Shown here one piece after another: positions 28,001 to 36,713 of a stretch of DNA of 64,000 bases (position 1 is its first letter; every line of letters starts with the position of its first letter). The translations under genes and the position numbers were made by a program. Origin of the DNA: CBFFRJ01 sp051486985 (GTDB lineage: Bacteria > Pseudomonadota > Gammaproteobacteria > Enterobacterales > Enterobacteriaceae). The notes beneath the pieces were generated by a model. The model saw nothing but the letters and a program-made list of their open reading frames with translations, had not been told where the DNA came from and did no database searches. The stretch lies in assembly GCF_051486985.1 (NCBI RefSeq), contig NZ_JAHVDV010000006.1, forward strand, positions 107,513 through 171,512. The letters run 5' to 3'.

Positions 28001-28133
28001 CATTGGTATGGTAGGAGGACTGCTGGTAAGCCAGGTGCTGACGCTCTTTACCACGCCGGTGATCTACCTGCTCTTTGACCGACTCGGGCTCTACGTGCGC
28101 AGCCGTTTTCCCGCCCGTGAAGAGGAGGCGTAA
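25011..28133 (+). CDS. mdtB: MdtB, RND multidrug transporter subunit
   Basis: At 1040 residues it equals E. coli MdtB. It is an RND permease with 12 transmembrane helices and two large periplasmic loops; it forms a B2C heterotrimer with MdtC. The TM4 proton-relay aspartates are D410-D411 (VVDDAIVV). The C-terminal half repeats the fold. In E. coli MdtB is the drug-binding-deficient but proton-competent partner in some substrate tests. It is translationally coupled to both mdtA and mdtC. Confidence 0.97.
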   Translation: MQLLPPGRTGGPSRLFIMRPVATTLMMVAILLAGIIGYRFLPVSALPEVDYPTIQVITLYPGASPDVVTSAITAPLERQFGQMSGLKQMSSQSSGGASVVTLQFQLTLPLDVAEQEVQAAINAANSLLPSDLPNPPVYSKVNPADPPIMTLAVTSTALPMTQVEDMVETRVAQKISQVSGVGLVTLAGGQRPAVRVKLNAQAIAALGLTSETIRTAISSANVNSAKGSLDGPTRAVTLSANDQMQSVEEYRKLIVAYQNGAPVRLGDVATIEQGAENRWLGAWANQQQAIVMNVQRQPGANIIDTADSIRTLLPALTESLPKSVEVKVLSDRTTNIRASVSDTQFELMLAIALVVMIIYIFLRNIPATIIPGVAVPLSLIGTFAVMVFLDFSVNNLTLMALTIATGFVVDDAIVVIENISRYIEKGEKPLAAALKGAGEIGFTIISLTLSLIAVLIPLLFMGDIVGRLFREFAVTLAVAILISAVVSLTLTPMMCARMLSAASLRKQNRFARASERFTERVIAGYGRLLARVLNHPWLTLGVALGTLLLSVMLWVFIPKGFFPIQDNGIIQGTLQAPQSASFASMAERQQQIAKIIMKDPAVQSLTTFVGVDGTNPALNSARLQINLKPLAERDDRVLPVIERLQQAAGRIPGAALYLQPTQDLTIDTTVSRTQYQFTLQATTLDALSTWVPQLTKKLQTLPQLADVSSDWQDKGLAAYVNVDRDSASRLGISMADVDNALYNAFGQRLISTIYTQANQYRVVLEHDTTHIAGLDALESLRLSGSDGAVVPLSAIARIEQRFTPLSINHLDQFPSTTISFNVADGYALGEAVQAILDSEKNLNLPADITTQFQGSTLAFQAALSSTVWLIVAAVVAMYIVLGVLYESFIHPITILSTLPTAGVGALMALMIAGNELDVIAIIGIILLIGIVKKNAIMMIDFALAAEREEGMSPRDAIYQACLLRFRPILMTTLAALLGALPLMLSTGVGAELRRPLGIGMVGGLLVSQVLTLFTTPVIYLLFDRLGLYVRSRFPAREEEA

Positions 28134-31100
28134 GTGAAGTTTTTCGCCCTCTTCATTTACCGCCCGGTGGCGACCATCCTGATTTCACTCGCCATCACCC
28201 TCTGTGGCGTGCTGGGCTTTCGCTTGTTGCCGGTCGCCCCACTGCCCCAGGTGGATTTCCCGGTGATTATGATCAGCGCCTCTTTGCCGGGCGCTTCACC
28301 AGAAACGATGGCTTCGTCCGTTGCCACGCCGCTTGAGCGCTCCCTGGGGCGCATTGCCGGGGTCAGTGAAATGACCTCATCGAGCTCACTCGGCAGCACG
28401 CGCATTATCCTCGAATTCAATTTTGACAGAGACATCAACGGTGCCGCGCGCGATGTGCAGGCCGCGCTCAATGCCGCGCAGAGCCTGTTACCGAGCGGTA
28501 TGCCGAGCCGCCCGACCTACCGTAAAGCCAACCCGTCAGACTCGCCCATCATGATCCTGACGCTCACCTCCGATACCTACTCTCAGGGGCAGCTTTACGA
28601 TTTTGCCTCCACCCAACTGGCGCAAACTATCGCCCAGATTGAGGGCGTCGGTGATGTGGCCGTAGGGGGCAGCTCCCTGCCTGCCGTGCGTGTCGGCTTA
28701 AATCCGCAGGCGCTGTTTAACCAGGGTGTGTCACTGGATGCGGTGCGCACCGCCATCAGCGAGGCCAATGTGCGCCGCCCGCAGGGTGCAATTGACGATG
28801 GCGATCGTCGCTGGCAGGTGCAGGCCAACGATGCGCTGAAAACGGCCGCTGAATATGAGCCGCTGATTATTCATTACCGCAACGGCTCGGCCGTGCGCTT
28901 AAGCGATGTCGCCACTGTGACCGACTCGGTACAGGACGTGCGCAACGCCGGGATGACCAACGCGAAGCCGGCAATTTTGCTGATGATCCGCAAGCTACCG
29001 GAGGCCAACATCATCCAGACGGTCGACAGCATTCGCGCCCGTCTGCCGACGTTACAGGCGACTATCCCTGCGGCTATTAATCTGCAGATTGCCCAGGATC
29101 GCTCTCCGACCATCCGCGCCTCGCTTGAAGAGGTGGAGCAGACGCTTGTCATCGCTGTGGCGCTGGTGATTCTGGTGGTATTCCTCTTTCTGCGTTCCGG
29201 TCGGGCGACCTTAATTCCGGCGGTGGCGGTGCCGGTGTCGCTGATTGGCACCTTCGCCGCCATGTATCTTTGCGGCTTTAGCCTGAACAATCTGTCATTA
29301 ATGGCGCTGACCATTGCCACAGGCTTTGTCGTGGATGATGCCATTGTGGTGCTGGAAAATATCTCCCGCCATCTTGAAGCGGGCATGAAGCCGCTTCAGG
29401 CTGCCTTACAGGGCACGCGTGAAGTCGGCTTCACGGTGCTCTCGATGAGTGTTTCTCTGGTGGCGGTATTTCTGCCGCTGCTGTTGATGGCAGGGTTGCC
29501 GGGCCGTCTGTTGCGCGAGTTCGCCGTTACCCTGTCGGTAGCAATAGGGATATCGCTGGTGGTCTCCCTGACTCTGACCCCCATGATGTGTGGCTGGATG
29601 CTAAAACGGCAAAAAACCCACCCGCCCACGCGCGCGAAAGGCTCTGCTCGCCTTCTGGTGGCTTTACAGCAGGCTTATGCCCGTTCGCTGAAGTGGGTGT
29701 TGCGCCACACGCGGCTGGTTGGGCTGGTGCTGATTGGCACCATTGCGCTTAACGTGTGGATGTACATTTCTATTCCCAAAACCTTCTTCCCTGAGCAGGA
29801 CACTGGCGTACTGATAGGCGGAATACAGGCCGATCAGAGCATCTCTTTTCAGGCCATGCGCGTAAAGTTGCAGGACTTTATGAAAATCATCCGCGACGAT
29901 CCCGCAGTGGATAATGTTACCGGCTTTACCGGTGGCTCGCGCGTGAACAGCGGCATGATGTTTATCGCTCTTAAACCCCGCGATGCCCGTCATGAAACCG
30001 CCCAGCAGGTCATAGATCGGCTGCGCGTTAAGCTTGCGAAGGAGCCCGGCGCGAGTCTCTTTTTGATGGCAGTGCAGGACATTCGCGTCGGCGGCCGTCA
30101 GGCCAATGCCAGCTACCAGTTTGCCCTGCTCTCTGACGATCTGAGCGCACTCCGCGAATGGGAGCCTAAGATCCGCAAAGCACTGGCCGCGCTGCCGGAG
30201 CTGGCTGACGTCAACTCCGACCAACAGGATAATGGTGCGGAGATGAGCCTGATTTACGACCGGGAGAGCATGTCACGTCTTGGGATCAGCGTACAGGAGG
30301 CTAACAGCCTGCTGAATAACGCCTTTGGGCAGCGGCAGGTGTCCACCATTTACCAGCCGCTTAACCAGTACAAAGTGGTAATGGAAGTGGACCCGCGCTA
30401 TACCCAGGACATCAGCGCACTGGATAAGATGTTCGTCATTAACAGCGAAGGCAAGCCTGTCCCGCTCTCTTATTTTGCCCGCTGGCAGCCAGCCAATGCG
30501 CCACTCTCGGTCAACCATCAGGGACTCTCTGCGGCCTCGACTATCGCCTTTAACCTGCCCGGCGGCGTGTCGCTTTCCGAGGCCAGTGATGCTATAAACC
30601 GCGCCATGACCCAGCTTGGGGTGCCCTCCACGGTACGCGGTAGCTTTGCCGGAACGGCGCAGGTGTTCCAGGATACCATGAACTCGCAGGTGATTTTGAT
30701 TCTGGCGGCAATCGCCACGGTCTACATCGTGCTGGGGGTCCTGTATGAAAGCTATGTGCATCCGCTGACTATCCTCTCGACCCTGCCCTCAGCAGGGGTA
30801 GGCGCGCTGTTAGCCCTGGAGCTATTCGGGGCCCCCTTTAGCCTGATTGCCCTGATTGGCATTATGTTGTTGATAGGCATTGTGAAGAAAAACGCCATCA
30901 TGATGGTGGACTTTGCGCTTGAGGCACAACGCAAAGGTAATCTGAGCGCCGAAGAGGCCATCTTCCAGGCCTGCCTGTTGCGTTTCCGGCCAATCATGAT
31001 GACTACCCTGGCCGCCCTCTTTGGCGCGCTGCCGCTGGTGATGTCCGGTGGGGATGGTTCTGAGCTACGCCAGCCGCTGGGGATTACCATCGCCGGAGGA

Positions 31101-31211
31101 CTGGTAATGAGTCAGCTACTGACGCTTTACACCACGCCGGTCGTCTATCTCTTCTTCGATCGCCTGCGTCTTCGATTCGCACGCCACCGCAGGGAGCCTG
31201 TGACAGAGTGA
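28134..31211 (+). CDS. mdtC: MdtC, RND multidrug transporter subunit
   Basis: At 1025 residues it equals E. coli MdtC. It starts with GTG immediately after the mdtB stop (TAAGTG). Twelve membrane segments; the TM4 aspartates are D401-D402 (VVDDAIVV). It begins MKFFALFIYRPVATIL and ends LRFARHRREPVTE, like the family. It is paralogous to MdtB, with which it forms the heterotrimeric pump. Its stop overlaps the GTG of the mdtD remnant by 4 bases. Confidence 0.97.
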   Translation: MKFFALFIYRPVATILISLAITLCGVLGFRLLPVAPLPQVDFPVIMISASLPGASPETMASSVATPLERSLGRIAGVSEMTSSSSLGSTRIILEFNFDRDINGAARDVQAALNAAQSLLPSGMPSRPTYRKANPSDSPIMILTLTSDTYSQGQLYDFASTQLAQTIAQIEGVGDVAVGGSSLPAVRVGLNPQALFNQGVSLDAVRTAISEANVRRPQGAIDDGDRRWQVQANDALKTAAEYEPLIIHYRNGSAVRLSDVATVTDSVQDVRNAGMTNAKPAILLMIRKLPEANIIQTVDSIRARLPTLQATIPAAINLQIAQDRSPTIRASLEEVEQTLVIAVALVILVVFLFLRSGRATLIPAVAVPVSLIGTFAAMYLCGFSLNNLSLMALTIATGFVVDDAIVVLENISRHLEAGMKPLQAALQGTREVGFTVLSMSVSLVAVFLPLLLMAGLPGRLLREFAVTLSVAIGISLVVSLTLTPMMCGWMLKRQKTHPPTRAKGSARLLVALQQAYARSLKWVLRHTRLVGLVLIGTIALNVWMYISIPKTFFPEQDTGVLIGGIQADQSISFQAMRVKLQDFMKIIRDDPAVDNVTGFTGGSRVNSGMMFIALKPRDARHETAQQVIDRLRVKLAKEPGASLFLMAVQDIRVGGRQANASYQFALLSDDLSALREWEPKIRKALAALPELADVNSDQQDNGAEMSLIYDRESMSRLGISVQEANSLLNNAFGQRQVSTIYQPLNQYKVVMEVDPRYTQDISALDKMFVINSEGKPVPLSYFARWQPANAPLSVNHQGLSAASTIAFNLPGGVSLSEASDAINRAMTQLGVPSTVRGSFAGTAQVFQDTMNSQVILILAAIATVYIVLGVLYESYVHPLTILSTLPSAGVGALLALELFGAPFSLIALIGIMLLIGIVKKNAIMMVDFALEAQRKGNLSAEEAIFQACLLRFRPIMMTTLAALFGALPLVMSGGDGSELRQPLGITIAGGLVMSQLLTLYTTPVVYLFFDRLRLRFARHRREPVTE

Positions 31212-31384
31212 CCGAATTTGCCCACAACCTCTGGCGGTTATCGCTTGTCGCCTTCGGCTTATTTTTGCCGCTACGTGACGCCTCCATTACCCCTGGCGCG
31301 CTGCCAGCCTTTATCTTTGCCCGTCTCCCGGCGGCGGCCGGGCAGCGTGCCGTGCCCGCCCGGCGCAACAGGAGTTACTCATGA
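31208..31384 (+). pseudogene. mdtD: mdtD remnant: both ends of the gene joined by a large internal deletion
   Basis: Where full-length mdtD (about 470 codons, MFS transporter) belongs, there is a 58-codon open frame. Its first 27 or so codons (VTEFAHNLWRLSLVAFG...) align with the MdtD N-terminus. Its last 30 or so (ALPAFIFARLP...RRNRS) align with the MdtD C-terminus. About 410 codons between are missing and the frame is kept. The junction lies near 31290. The GTGA overlap with mdtC and the ATGA overlap with baeS are both preserved, so downstream coupling survives. MdtD is not needed for MdtABC drug efflux in E. coli; in Salmonella the homologue was reported as an iron-citrate exporter (IceT). 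The remnant cannot form an MFS transporter. Confidence 0.85.
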
Positions 31385-32826
31385 AATTCTGGCGACCCGG
31401 TATCACTGCCAAACTCTTTCTGGCTATCTTCGCCACCTGTATCGTTCTGCTGGTAACGATGCACTGGGCCGTGCGCATCAGCTTTGAGCGCGGGTTTATC
31501 GACTATATCAAGCACGGCAATGAGCAACGCCTGCAACTGCTGAGCGATGCCCTGAGCGAGCAGTATGCCCAACAGGGAAGCTGGCGCTTTTTACGCAATA
31601 ACGATCGCTTCATCTTCCAGCTCCTGCGCTCGTTTGAGCGGGAAAATGAGCACAATGAAGGCGGCCGGGATCGTGCGCCACCGCCAGGCCCTCCGCCAGG
31701 GCCGGGCAACGGGATGCCACCGCATGGCTGGCGCACCCAGTTCTGGGTAACCGATGCGGAACATAATGTGCTGGTTGGCCCACGCGCACCCGTTCCATCC
31801 GACGGTAGCCGCCGCGCCATCACCGTGAACGGCGAGACGGTTGGGTGGGTTATCGCTTCCCCCGTCGAGCGACTGACCCGCAACACCGACATCAACTTCG
31901 ACAGGCAACAGCGGCGCACCAGCTGGCTTATCGTGGCGCTGGCGACGCTGCTTGCAGCGCTGGCAACACTGCCTCTGGCTCGCGGTCTGTTGGCACCGGT
32001 TAAGCGTCTGGTGGAAGGTACGCACAAACTTGCCGCTGGCGACTTTACCACCAGGGTCAACACGGGCAGCGCCGATGAACTGGGGAAACTGGCGCAGGAC
32101 TTTAATCAGCTTGCCAGCACCCTTGAGCGCAATCAGCAGATGCGGCGCGATTTTATGGCCGATATATCCCATGAGCTACGCACCCCGCTCGCGGTTCTGC
32201 GTGGCGAGCTGGAAGCTATCCAGGACGGGGTTCGCCAGTTTACCCCTGAGTCCGTCGCCTCCCTGCAGGCGGAGGTGGGCACCTTGACCAAACTGGTCAA
32301 CGATCTGCATCAGCTGTCGATGTCCGATGAAGGGGCGCTGGCGTACCAGAAATCCACCGTTGATGTCGTCTCGCTGGTGGAGGTCGCCGCTGGTGCCTTC
32401 CGCGAACGTTTTACCGCACGTAAGCTGACGCTCATTCTGTCGCTACCGACGCACGCCTGTGTGTTTGGCGATCCGGACCGCCTGATGCAACTTTTCAATA
32501 ACCTCATGGAAAACAGCCTGCGCTACACCGACAGCGGCGGCAGTCTGCACATCAGCGGACGTATTGAGGCCGATACGCTGGCTCTTGAGTTTGCAGACAG
32601 CGCCCCTGGGGTCACCGACCTTCAGCTTGGCCGCCTCTTCGAGCGTTTTTATCGCGCCGAAGGGTCACGTAACCGTGCCAGCGGTGGCTCCGGGCTGGGT
32701 CTGGCCATTTGTGTGAACATAGTCAGCGCCCACGGCGGAAGCGTCAGTGCGGCACATTCGCCATTCGGTGGGGTTAGCATTACAGTAAAACTGCCGCTGG
32801 AACGGGAGAAAGCGAAAAGCGTATGA
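31381..32826 (+). CDS. baeS: BaeS, envelope-stress sensor histidine kinase
   Basis: This inner-membrane kinase has 481 residues against about 467 in E. coli. It has TM1 at about 10-30, a periplasmic sensor, TM2 at about 180-200, HAMP, HisKA with H264 in DISHELRTP, and HATPase with NNLMENSLRYTD and GSGLGLAIC. The extra length is a proline/glycine-rich insert in the periplasmic domain (about 98-115, with PPPGPPPGPGNGMPPHG). It senses envelope stress (indole, flavonoids, misfolded pili in E. coli) and phosphorylates BaeR. The ATG overlaps the mdtD remnant by 4 bases and the stop overlaps baeR by 4. Confidence 0.95.
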   Translation: MKFWRPGITAKLFLAIFATCIVLLVTMHWAVRISFERGFIDYIKHGNEQRLQLLSDALSEQYAQQGSWRFLRNNDRFIFQLLRSFERENEHNEGGRDRAPPPGPPPGPGNGMPPHGWRTQFWVTDAEHNVLVGPRAPVPSDGSRRAITVNGETVGWVIASPVERLTRNTDINFDRQQRRTSWLIVALATLLAALATLPLARGLLAPVKRLVEGTHKLAAGDFTTRVNTGSADELGKLAQDFNQLASTLERNQQMRRDFMADISHELRTPLAVLRGELEAIQDGVRQFTPESVASLQAEVGTLTKLVNDLHQLSMSDEGALAYQKSTVDVVSLVEVAAGAFRERFTARKLTLILSLPTHACVFGDPDRLMQLFNNLMENSLRYTDSGGSLHISGRIEADTLALEFADSAPGVTDLQLGRLFERFYRAEGSRNRASGGSGLGLAICVNIVSAHGGSVSAAHSPFGGVSITVKLPLEREKAKSV

Positions 32827-33545
32827 ATGAATTACCGATTGATGAAAACACACCACGCATTTTGATTGTGGAAGATGAGCCCAAACTCGGGCAGTTACTG
32901 GTGGATTACCTGCGTGCGGCAAGCTACGCGCCGGTGCTTATCAGTCATGGCGACCAGGTTCTTCCCTATGTACGTCAGACGCCGCCGGATATGGTGTTGC
33001 TGGATTTAATGCTTCCCGGCACCGACGGGCTGACGTTGTGTCGTGAGATCCGCCGTTTTTCCAACCTCCCCATCATCATGGTGACGGCAAAAATTGAAGA
33101 GATAGACAGGCTGCTGGGGCTGGAAATTGGTGCTGATGATTATATCTGTAAACCCTACAGCCCGCGGGAAGTGGTGGCGCGCGTGAAAACGATCTTACGT
33201 CGTTGCAAACCTCAGCGTGAGTTGCAGGCAATGGACGATGAAAGCCCACTTATGGTGGACGAGAGCCGTTTCCAGGCGACCTGGCGTAATCAGCCGCTTG
33301 ATTTGACCCCGGCTGAATTCCGTCTGCTGAAAACCCTCTCCTGCGAGCCAGGTAAGGTTTTTTCCCGCGAGCAGTTGTTGAATAATTTGTACGATGACTA
33401 TCGCGTCGTAACTGACCGCACCATCGACAGCCATATCAAAAACTTACGTCGTAAGCTTGAGACGCTGGATGAAGAGCAGTCGTTCATCCGCGCGGTGTAT
33501 GGCGTCGGTTACCGCTGGGAAGCGGACGCCTGCCGGCTGGGATGA
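32823..33545 (+). CDS. baeR: BaeR, OmpR-family response regulator
   Basis: This 240-residue protein has a receiver domain (acidic pocket VEDEP 17-20, phospho-acceptor D61 in VLLDLMLPG, conserved K near 111 in ICKPYSPRE) and a C-terminal winged helix (about 140-235, TIDSHIKNLRRKLE). It activates mdtABC, spy and acrD in E. coli. It starts inside the baeS stop, so kinase and regulator are co-translated. Confidence 0.96.
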   Translation: MNELPIDENTPRILIVEDEPKLGQLLVDYLRAASYAPVLISHGDQVLPYVRQTPPDMVLLDLMLPGTDGLTLCREIRRFSNLPIIMVTAKIEEIDRLLGLEIGADDYICKPYSPREVVARVKTILRRCKPQRELQAMDDESPLMVDESRFQATWRNQPLDLTPAEFRLLKTLSCEPGKVFSREQLLNNLYDDYRVVTDRTIDSHIKNLRRKLETLDEEQSFIRAVYGVGYRWEADACRLG

Positions 33546-33677
33546 TCCTGCTGTCGGATATTGGGATCGGTTAGCCGGATGAGACAGACTGACCGGCTTA
33601 CGTTTGCACGAAGCGCATAAACCACTATGGACATTAAACAGCTCCTGACACACTGGTTCACCGGGAAAGGAAACCCC

Positions 33678-35006
33678 ATGTACGATAACGAAGCGCAGTT
33701 ACATCAGCAGATCCTGGCACTGCTTGATAAGCCCTGGTGCGGCTATGTCACAACCGGAGGCGACGGCAGGTTCCTGGTTGACGCGCTGCGCGAGCTGACG
33801 CGGCACCATAATGGCTATGTCCGGGAAAAAGCGGTTAAGGCACTGGCGTTAAAGCGTGATATCTCGGCGCTCGGAGAACTTATCGTCGCCGTTAATGACT
33901 GGGTTGAACCTATTCATCATGCTGCCGATGAGGCCGTCAGAGCGCTGCTGACCGTCGACCATATTCCGGCGTTTATTGACAAGCTACCAGCCATTCGCCA
34001 GCTTGCCGGGCGCACGCGCTACGACCATCGTGAATTTGTGGCGGCCGTTTCGACTTTTCTGGTGACCAAAGATCTCCCCGCTTTGCAACAGGCGCTGTGC
34101 TCCCCACAACGCGCGGTACGCGATGCGGCACTGCACACGCTGATTGAGCAGGACAGGCTCGATGATGAAGACGCACTGCTCGCGGTGCTTGCCAACCGTG
34201 ACAGCAACCTGCGCGCACTGGCGGTCGACGACTGGCTGGCGCGTAACCGCGCGCTCTCTGCCGCGCTGCAAATACGCCTGCTTTGCGACCCCTGGGTGCG
34301 TATTCGCCGGGCAGTGCTTTTCTATCTTGATGAACATCGGCAATTACCTCCCGAGACGCTGCATCAGCGCTTGTTACTGGATAAAAACGCGCTGATTCAG
34401 CAGCGTACACGCCATATGCTCGAAGAGTGTATTGATGCCCGTGCATTCTGGCTAGAGATATTAAATTCCACCGATGCCGCCCCAACCCAACGCCGCGCGG
34501 CGCTATATGGGCTAAAAGAGGCGCGTTATCCGGAATTGCTGCCGCTGGCAAAGCGCGCCTGGAGACAAGCGGAACCGGGAGTGCGTAAAGCAGCTCTGCA
34601 TATTCTTATTGAGTTGCAGGGGGAAGAGAGCAAACCTCAGCTGCTGGATGCGCTGCTACAGCCTTCGCTGTCTATGGCACTGGCTGCACACCATCTGCTC
34701 ACACGGGCGTCATTTACCCTTACGCCTGATGATGTGAAGCAGCTTTTGAACACCTCCCCCTCTCCCGCACATCGCGCTATCTACTTACGCTTGCTTCGGC
34801 AATTGAACAAGTGGGATGGCTTGATTCTGCTCCTGCACCACTCCACCCGATTGACCGCGGATGAGCGCGAAGCCGAGTGCCAGCTGTGGATCAGCCGCTT
34901 TAATCAGGCAGGCATCCCCCCTACTTCCGTGCAGCGCGAAACTCTGGCAGCACTGTTGCCGCATGAACCCAAGATAGACAAGATGATATCTGGCTACCTG
35001 CCGTAA
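33678..35006 (+). CDS. HEAT-repeat protein of unknown function
   Basis: About 442 residues, almost all alpha-helical repeats of 30-40 residues: VREKAVKALALKRD, VRDAALHTLIEQDR, LRALAVDDWLARN, VRIRRAVLFYLDEHR, RRAALYGLKEARYPE, VRKAALHILIELQGE. This is HEAT/armadillo-type architecture, usually a protein-binding scaffold. No signal peptide, membrane segment or catalytic motif is visible. I prefer the ATG at 33678, which has a good AAAGGA seven bases upstream; an in-frame ATG at 33627 without a clear ribosome site would add 17 residues. It stands alone between baeR and the fimbrial gene, where E. coli has yegP. No function can be assigned. Confidence 0.8.
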   Translation: MYDNEAQLHQQILALLDKPWCGYVTTGGDGRFLVDALRELTRHHNGYVREKAVKALALKRDISALGELIVAVNDWVEPIHHAADEAVRALLTVDHIPAFIDKLPAIRQLAGRTRYDHREFVAAVSTFLVTKDLPALQQALCSPQRAVRDAALHTLIEQDRLDDEDALLAVLANRDSNLRALAVDDWLARNRALSAALQIRLLCDPWVRIRRAVLFYLDEHRQLPPETLHQRLLLDKNALIQQRTRHMLEECIDARAFWLEILNSTDAAPTQRRAALYGLKEARYPELLPLAKRAWRQAEPGVRKAALHILIELQGEESKPQLLDALLQPSLSMALAAHHLLTRASFTLTPDDVKQLLNTSPSPAHRAIYLRLLRQLNKWDGLILLLHHSTRLTADEREAECQLWISRFNQAGIPPTSVQRETLAALLPHEPKIDKMISGYLP

Positions 35007-35040
35007 GCGTTCTAACGACTGGCCAGTGTTCTCTTTCAGG

Positions 35041-36285
35041 TCAGTTATAACTGGCGATCACTTCCACAGCTGAATTAGCCGTGCCGGGTGCGACGGCCCC
35101 CGGTGTGCGGATGTAACGAGCCGCCATTTTAATGAGTTGCGGGGCCGGGATCTCGCCCAGGTTATAGGTTTTTGTGACGTAATCTGAAATAGTGGCGGCA
35201 TCAACGGCCTGGGTAAAACTCACGGCTTTGGCAGGAGGTGCATTTGTTGTCGGTAAGGTTGAAATATCTCCCCACGCAAGCTGCACACCATATCCGGTTG
35301 CCGAACTGGTACCGTCGAGGGTGATAATGCCATTCACCGCATCCTGCACCGTTGCGCCTCTTAACGGCGAGACGGATATGATTAACCCGCTGTTTTTGTA
35401 TTTTGCATTACTGGTGCTGGCAACCACTGTATTTGAAGAGAGCGTATAGTCAACACCGTAGCCCCTGGCTGCCGGGCATTGCACGGTAAAACTGGCGTCT
35501 TTCCAGTCGGATATACCGCCAGTCATATTCATATTGTGGGAACCCATAGATACGGTTTTATTGTTTAAAGAGCAGGTACCGGAGGTAGTGTCCAGTTCCC
35601 CTCGAATTTCGAATGAACTTATTGTCCAGCTGTTAGCCAGTGAATAGGTACCATTATTAGGTGAAGTTGCACTGTAATAATCCATCGCACTGTCATTCAT
35701 TTGTGCGGCGATGATAGTCGCACCGTTAAATAAAACCTTACCGACAGATGGAATTTCTGACTGCCCGCTGATTACCGGAATTTTCCATAAGGATACTTTA
35801 AATTTTAGAGGAAAATTACTAAAATTACGGCCTGCCTTTACTGAAAGGGAGGTTTCAAGTTTCAACGGATTTGATGGCGGACCAACTGGGGCATTATTGG
35901 TTACAGGAGAGACTGACCCCATGTCACGGAAAGAGAGACCCAGGCCTTTTATTGAGGTTGGAAAGATATAATCACTGCCGTTTCGCAGAACCGTTGTTCC
36001 CGGATAGGCTTCAATATAAGTGACGTAATGGGTCGCACCCGCTGATGTTCCGCCTCGTGGGTGACATTCGGCGGCCCTGGTGCTGCCCAGAAACTGTACC
36101 CAAGACGCTATTTCACGATACTGCCCAGAGAAACCGGCCAGTCCCGTTGTCATCGATTTTTTGTTCGAAGGCACGGGTAAATTAATGACGGCTTTTGACG
36201 CTCCGCTTGAACAATCAATGGCGACTGCAAATGTTTTCGGTACGACCAATAAAGACAAAAAAATTAACAGAAGATATTGTTTCAT
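35041..36285 (-). CDS. Orphan two-domain fimbrial adhesin-like protein
   Basis: A 414-residue secreted protein. The signal peptide MKQYLLLIFLSLLVVPKTFA is preceded by AAGGA eight bases before the ATG at 36285; upstream in-frame codons have no ribosome site. The N-terminal part (to about 235) has no recognisable motif beyond a cysteine pair (C25, C74) and could be a receptor-binding domain. The C-terminal part looks like a chaperone-usher pilin: GELDTTSGTCSLNNKTVSMG, then ASFTVQCPAARGYGVDYTL, ending AVEVIASYN. That is a FimH-like arrangement. No chaperone, usher or major pilin gene is nearby, so it would depend on machinery encoded elsewhere. Confidence 0.72.
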   Translation of the reverse strand: MKQYLLLIFLSLLVVPKTFAVAIDCSSGASKAVINLPVPSNKKSMTTGLAGFSGQYREIASWVQFLGSTRAAECHPRGGTSAGATHYVTYIEAYPGTTVLRNGSDYIFPTSIKGLGLSFRDMGSVSPVTNNAPVGPPSNPLKLETSLSVKAGRNFSNFPLKFKVSLWKIPVISGQSEIPSVGKVLFNGATIIAAQMNDSAMDYYSATSPNNGTYSLANSWTISSFEIRGELDTTSGTCSLNNKTVSMGSHNMNMTGGISDWKDASFTVQCPAARGYGVDYTLSSNTVVASTSNAKYKNSGLIISVSPLRGATVQDAVNGIITLDGTSSATGYGVQLAWGDISTLPTTNAPPAKAVSFTQAVDAATISDYVTKTYNLGEIPAPQLIKMAARYIRTPGAVAPGTANSAVEVIASYN

Positions 36286-36713
36286 CGCATATTCCTTTGC
36301 TTCCTGAAGGAACCGAAAAAATAAAGACAATAGTTCCTCAAGAAAAGATATATATCTCTTCAAAAAAGCTAAATCCATCCTCCCTCGTCCGTAAAATTTT
36401 TACATAACTGCTTGTGTCCTTTATAAATATCAATATTAATCAATAACCTCATAATATAAACTGAATAGCGTTTTTCTGGTTTGTTCTTTATGTTTAATTT
36501 CGTAATTTTTTACATCCGTTTTACTCGCTACAAATTCTCAACATAAATGATAAGCCATCATACGTGTCCTGCGTGCCCACGCAGACAAACCCGGTCAAAC
36601 AGTGGTTTACTCACTCCGTGCGCAGCGCTACAATCCCGCCCTAAATTTATGGGATCTCCCCTACTGCCTCACCTGGTGAGGTGGATCTGACCTGTCATCA
36701 GAAAGAGCACATC
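36286..36713. other. Intergenic region between the fimbrial gene and trhP
   Basis: A 428-base divergent region, AT-rich in its left two thirds (36300-36560). It should contain both promoters. I see no invertible-element repeats of the fimS type, no RNA gene and no credible small open frame. Confidence 0.5.
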
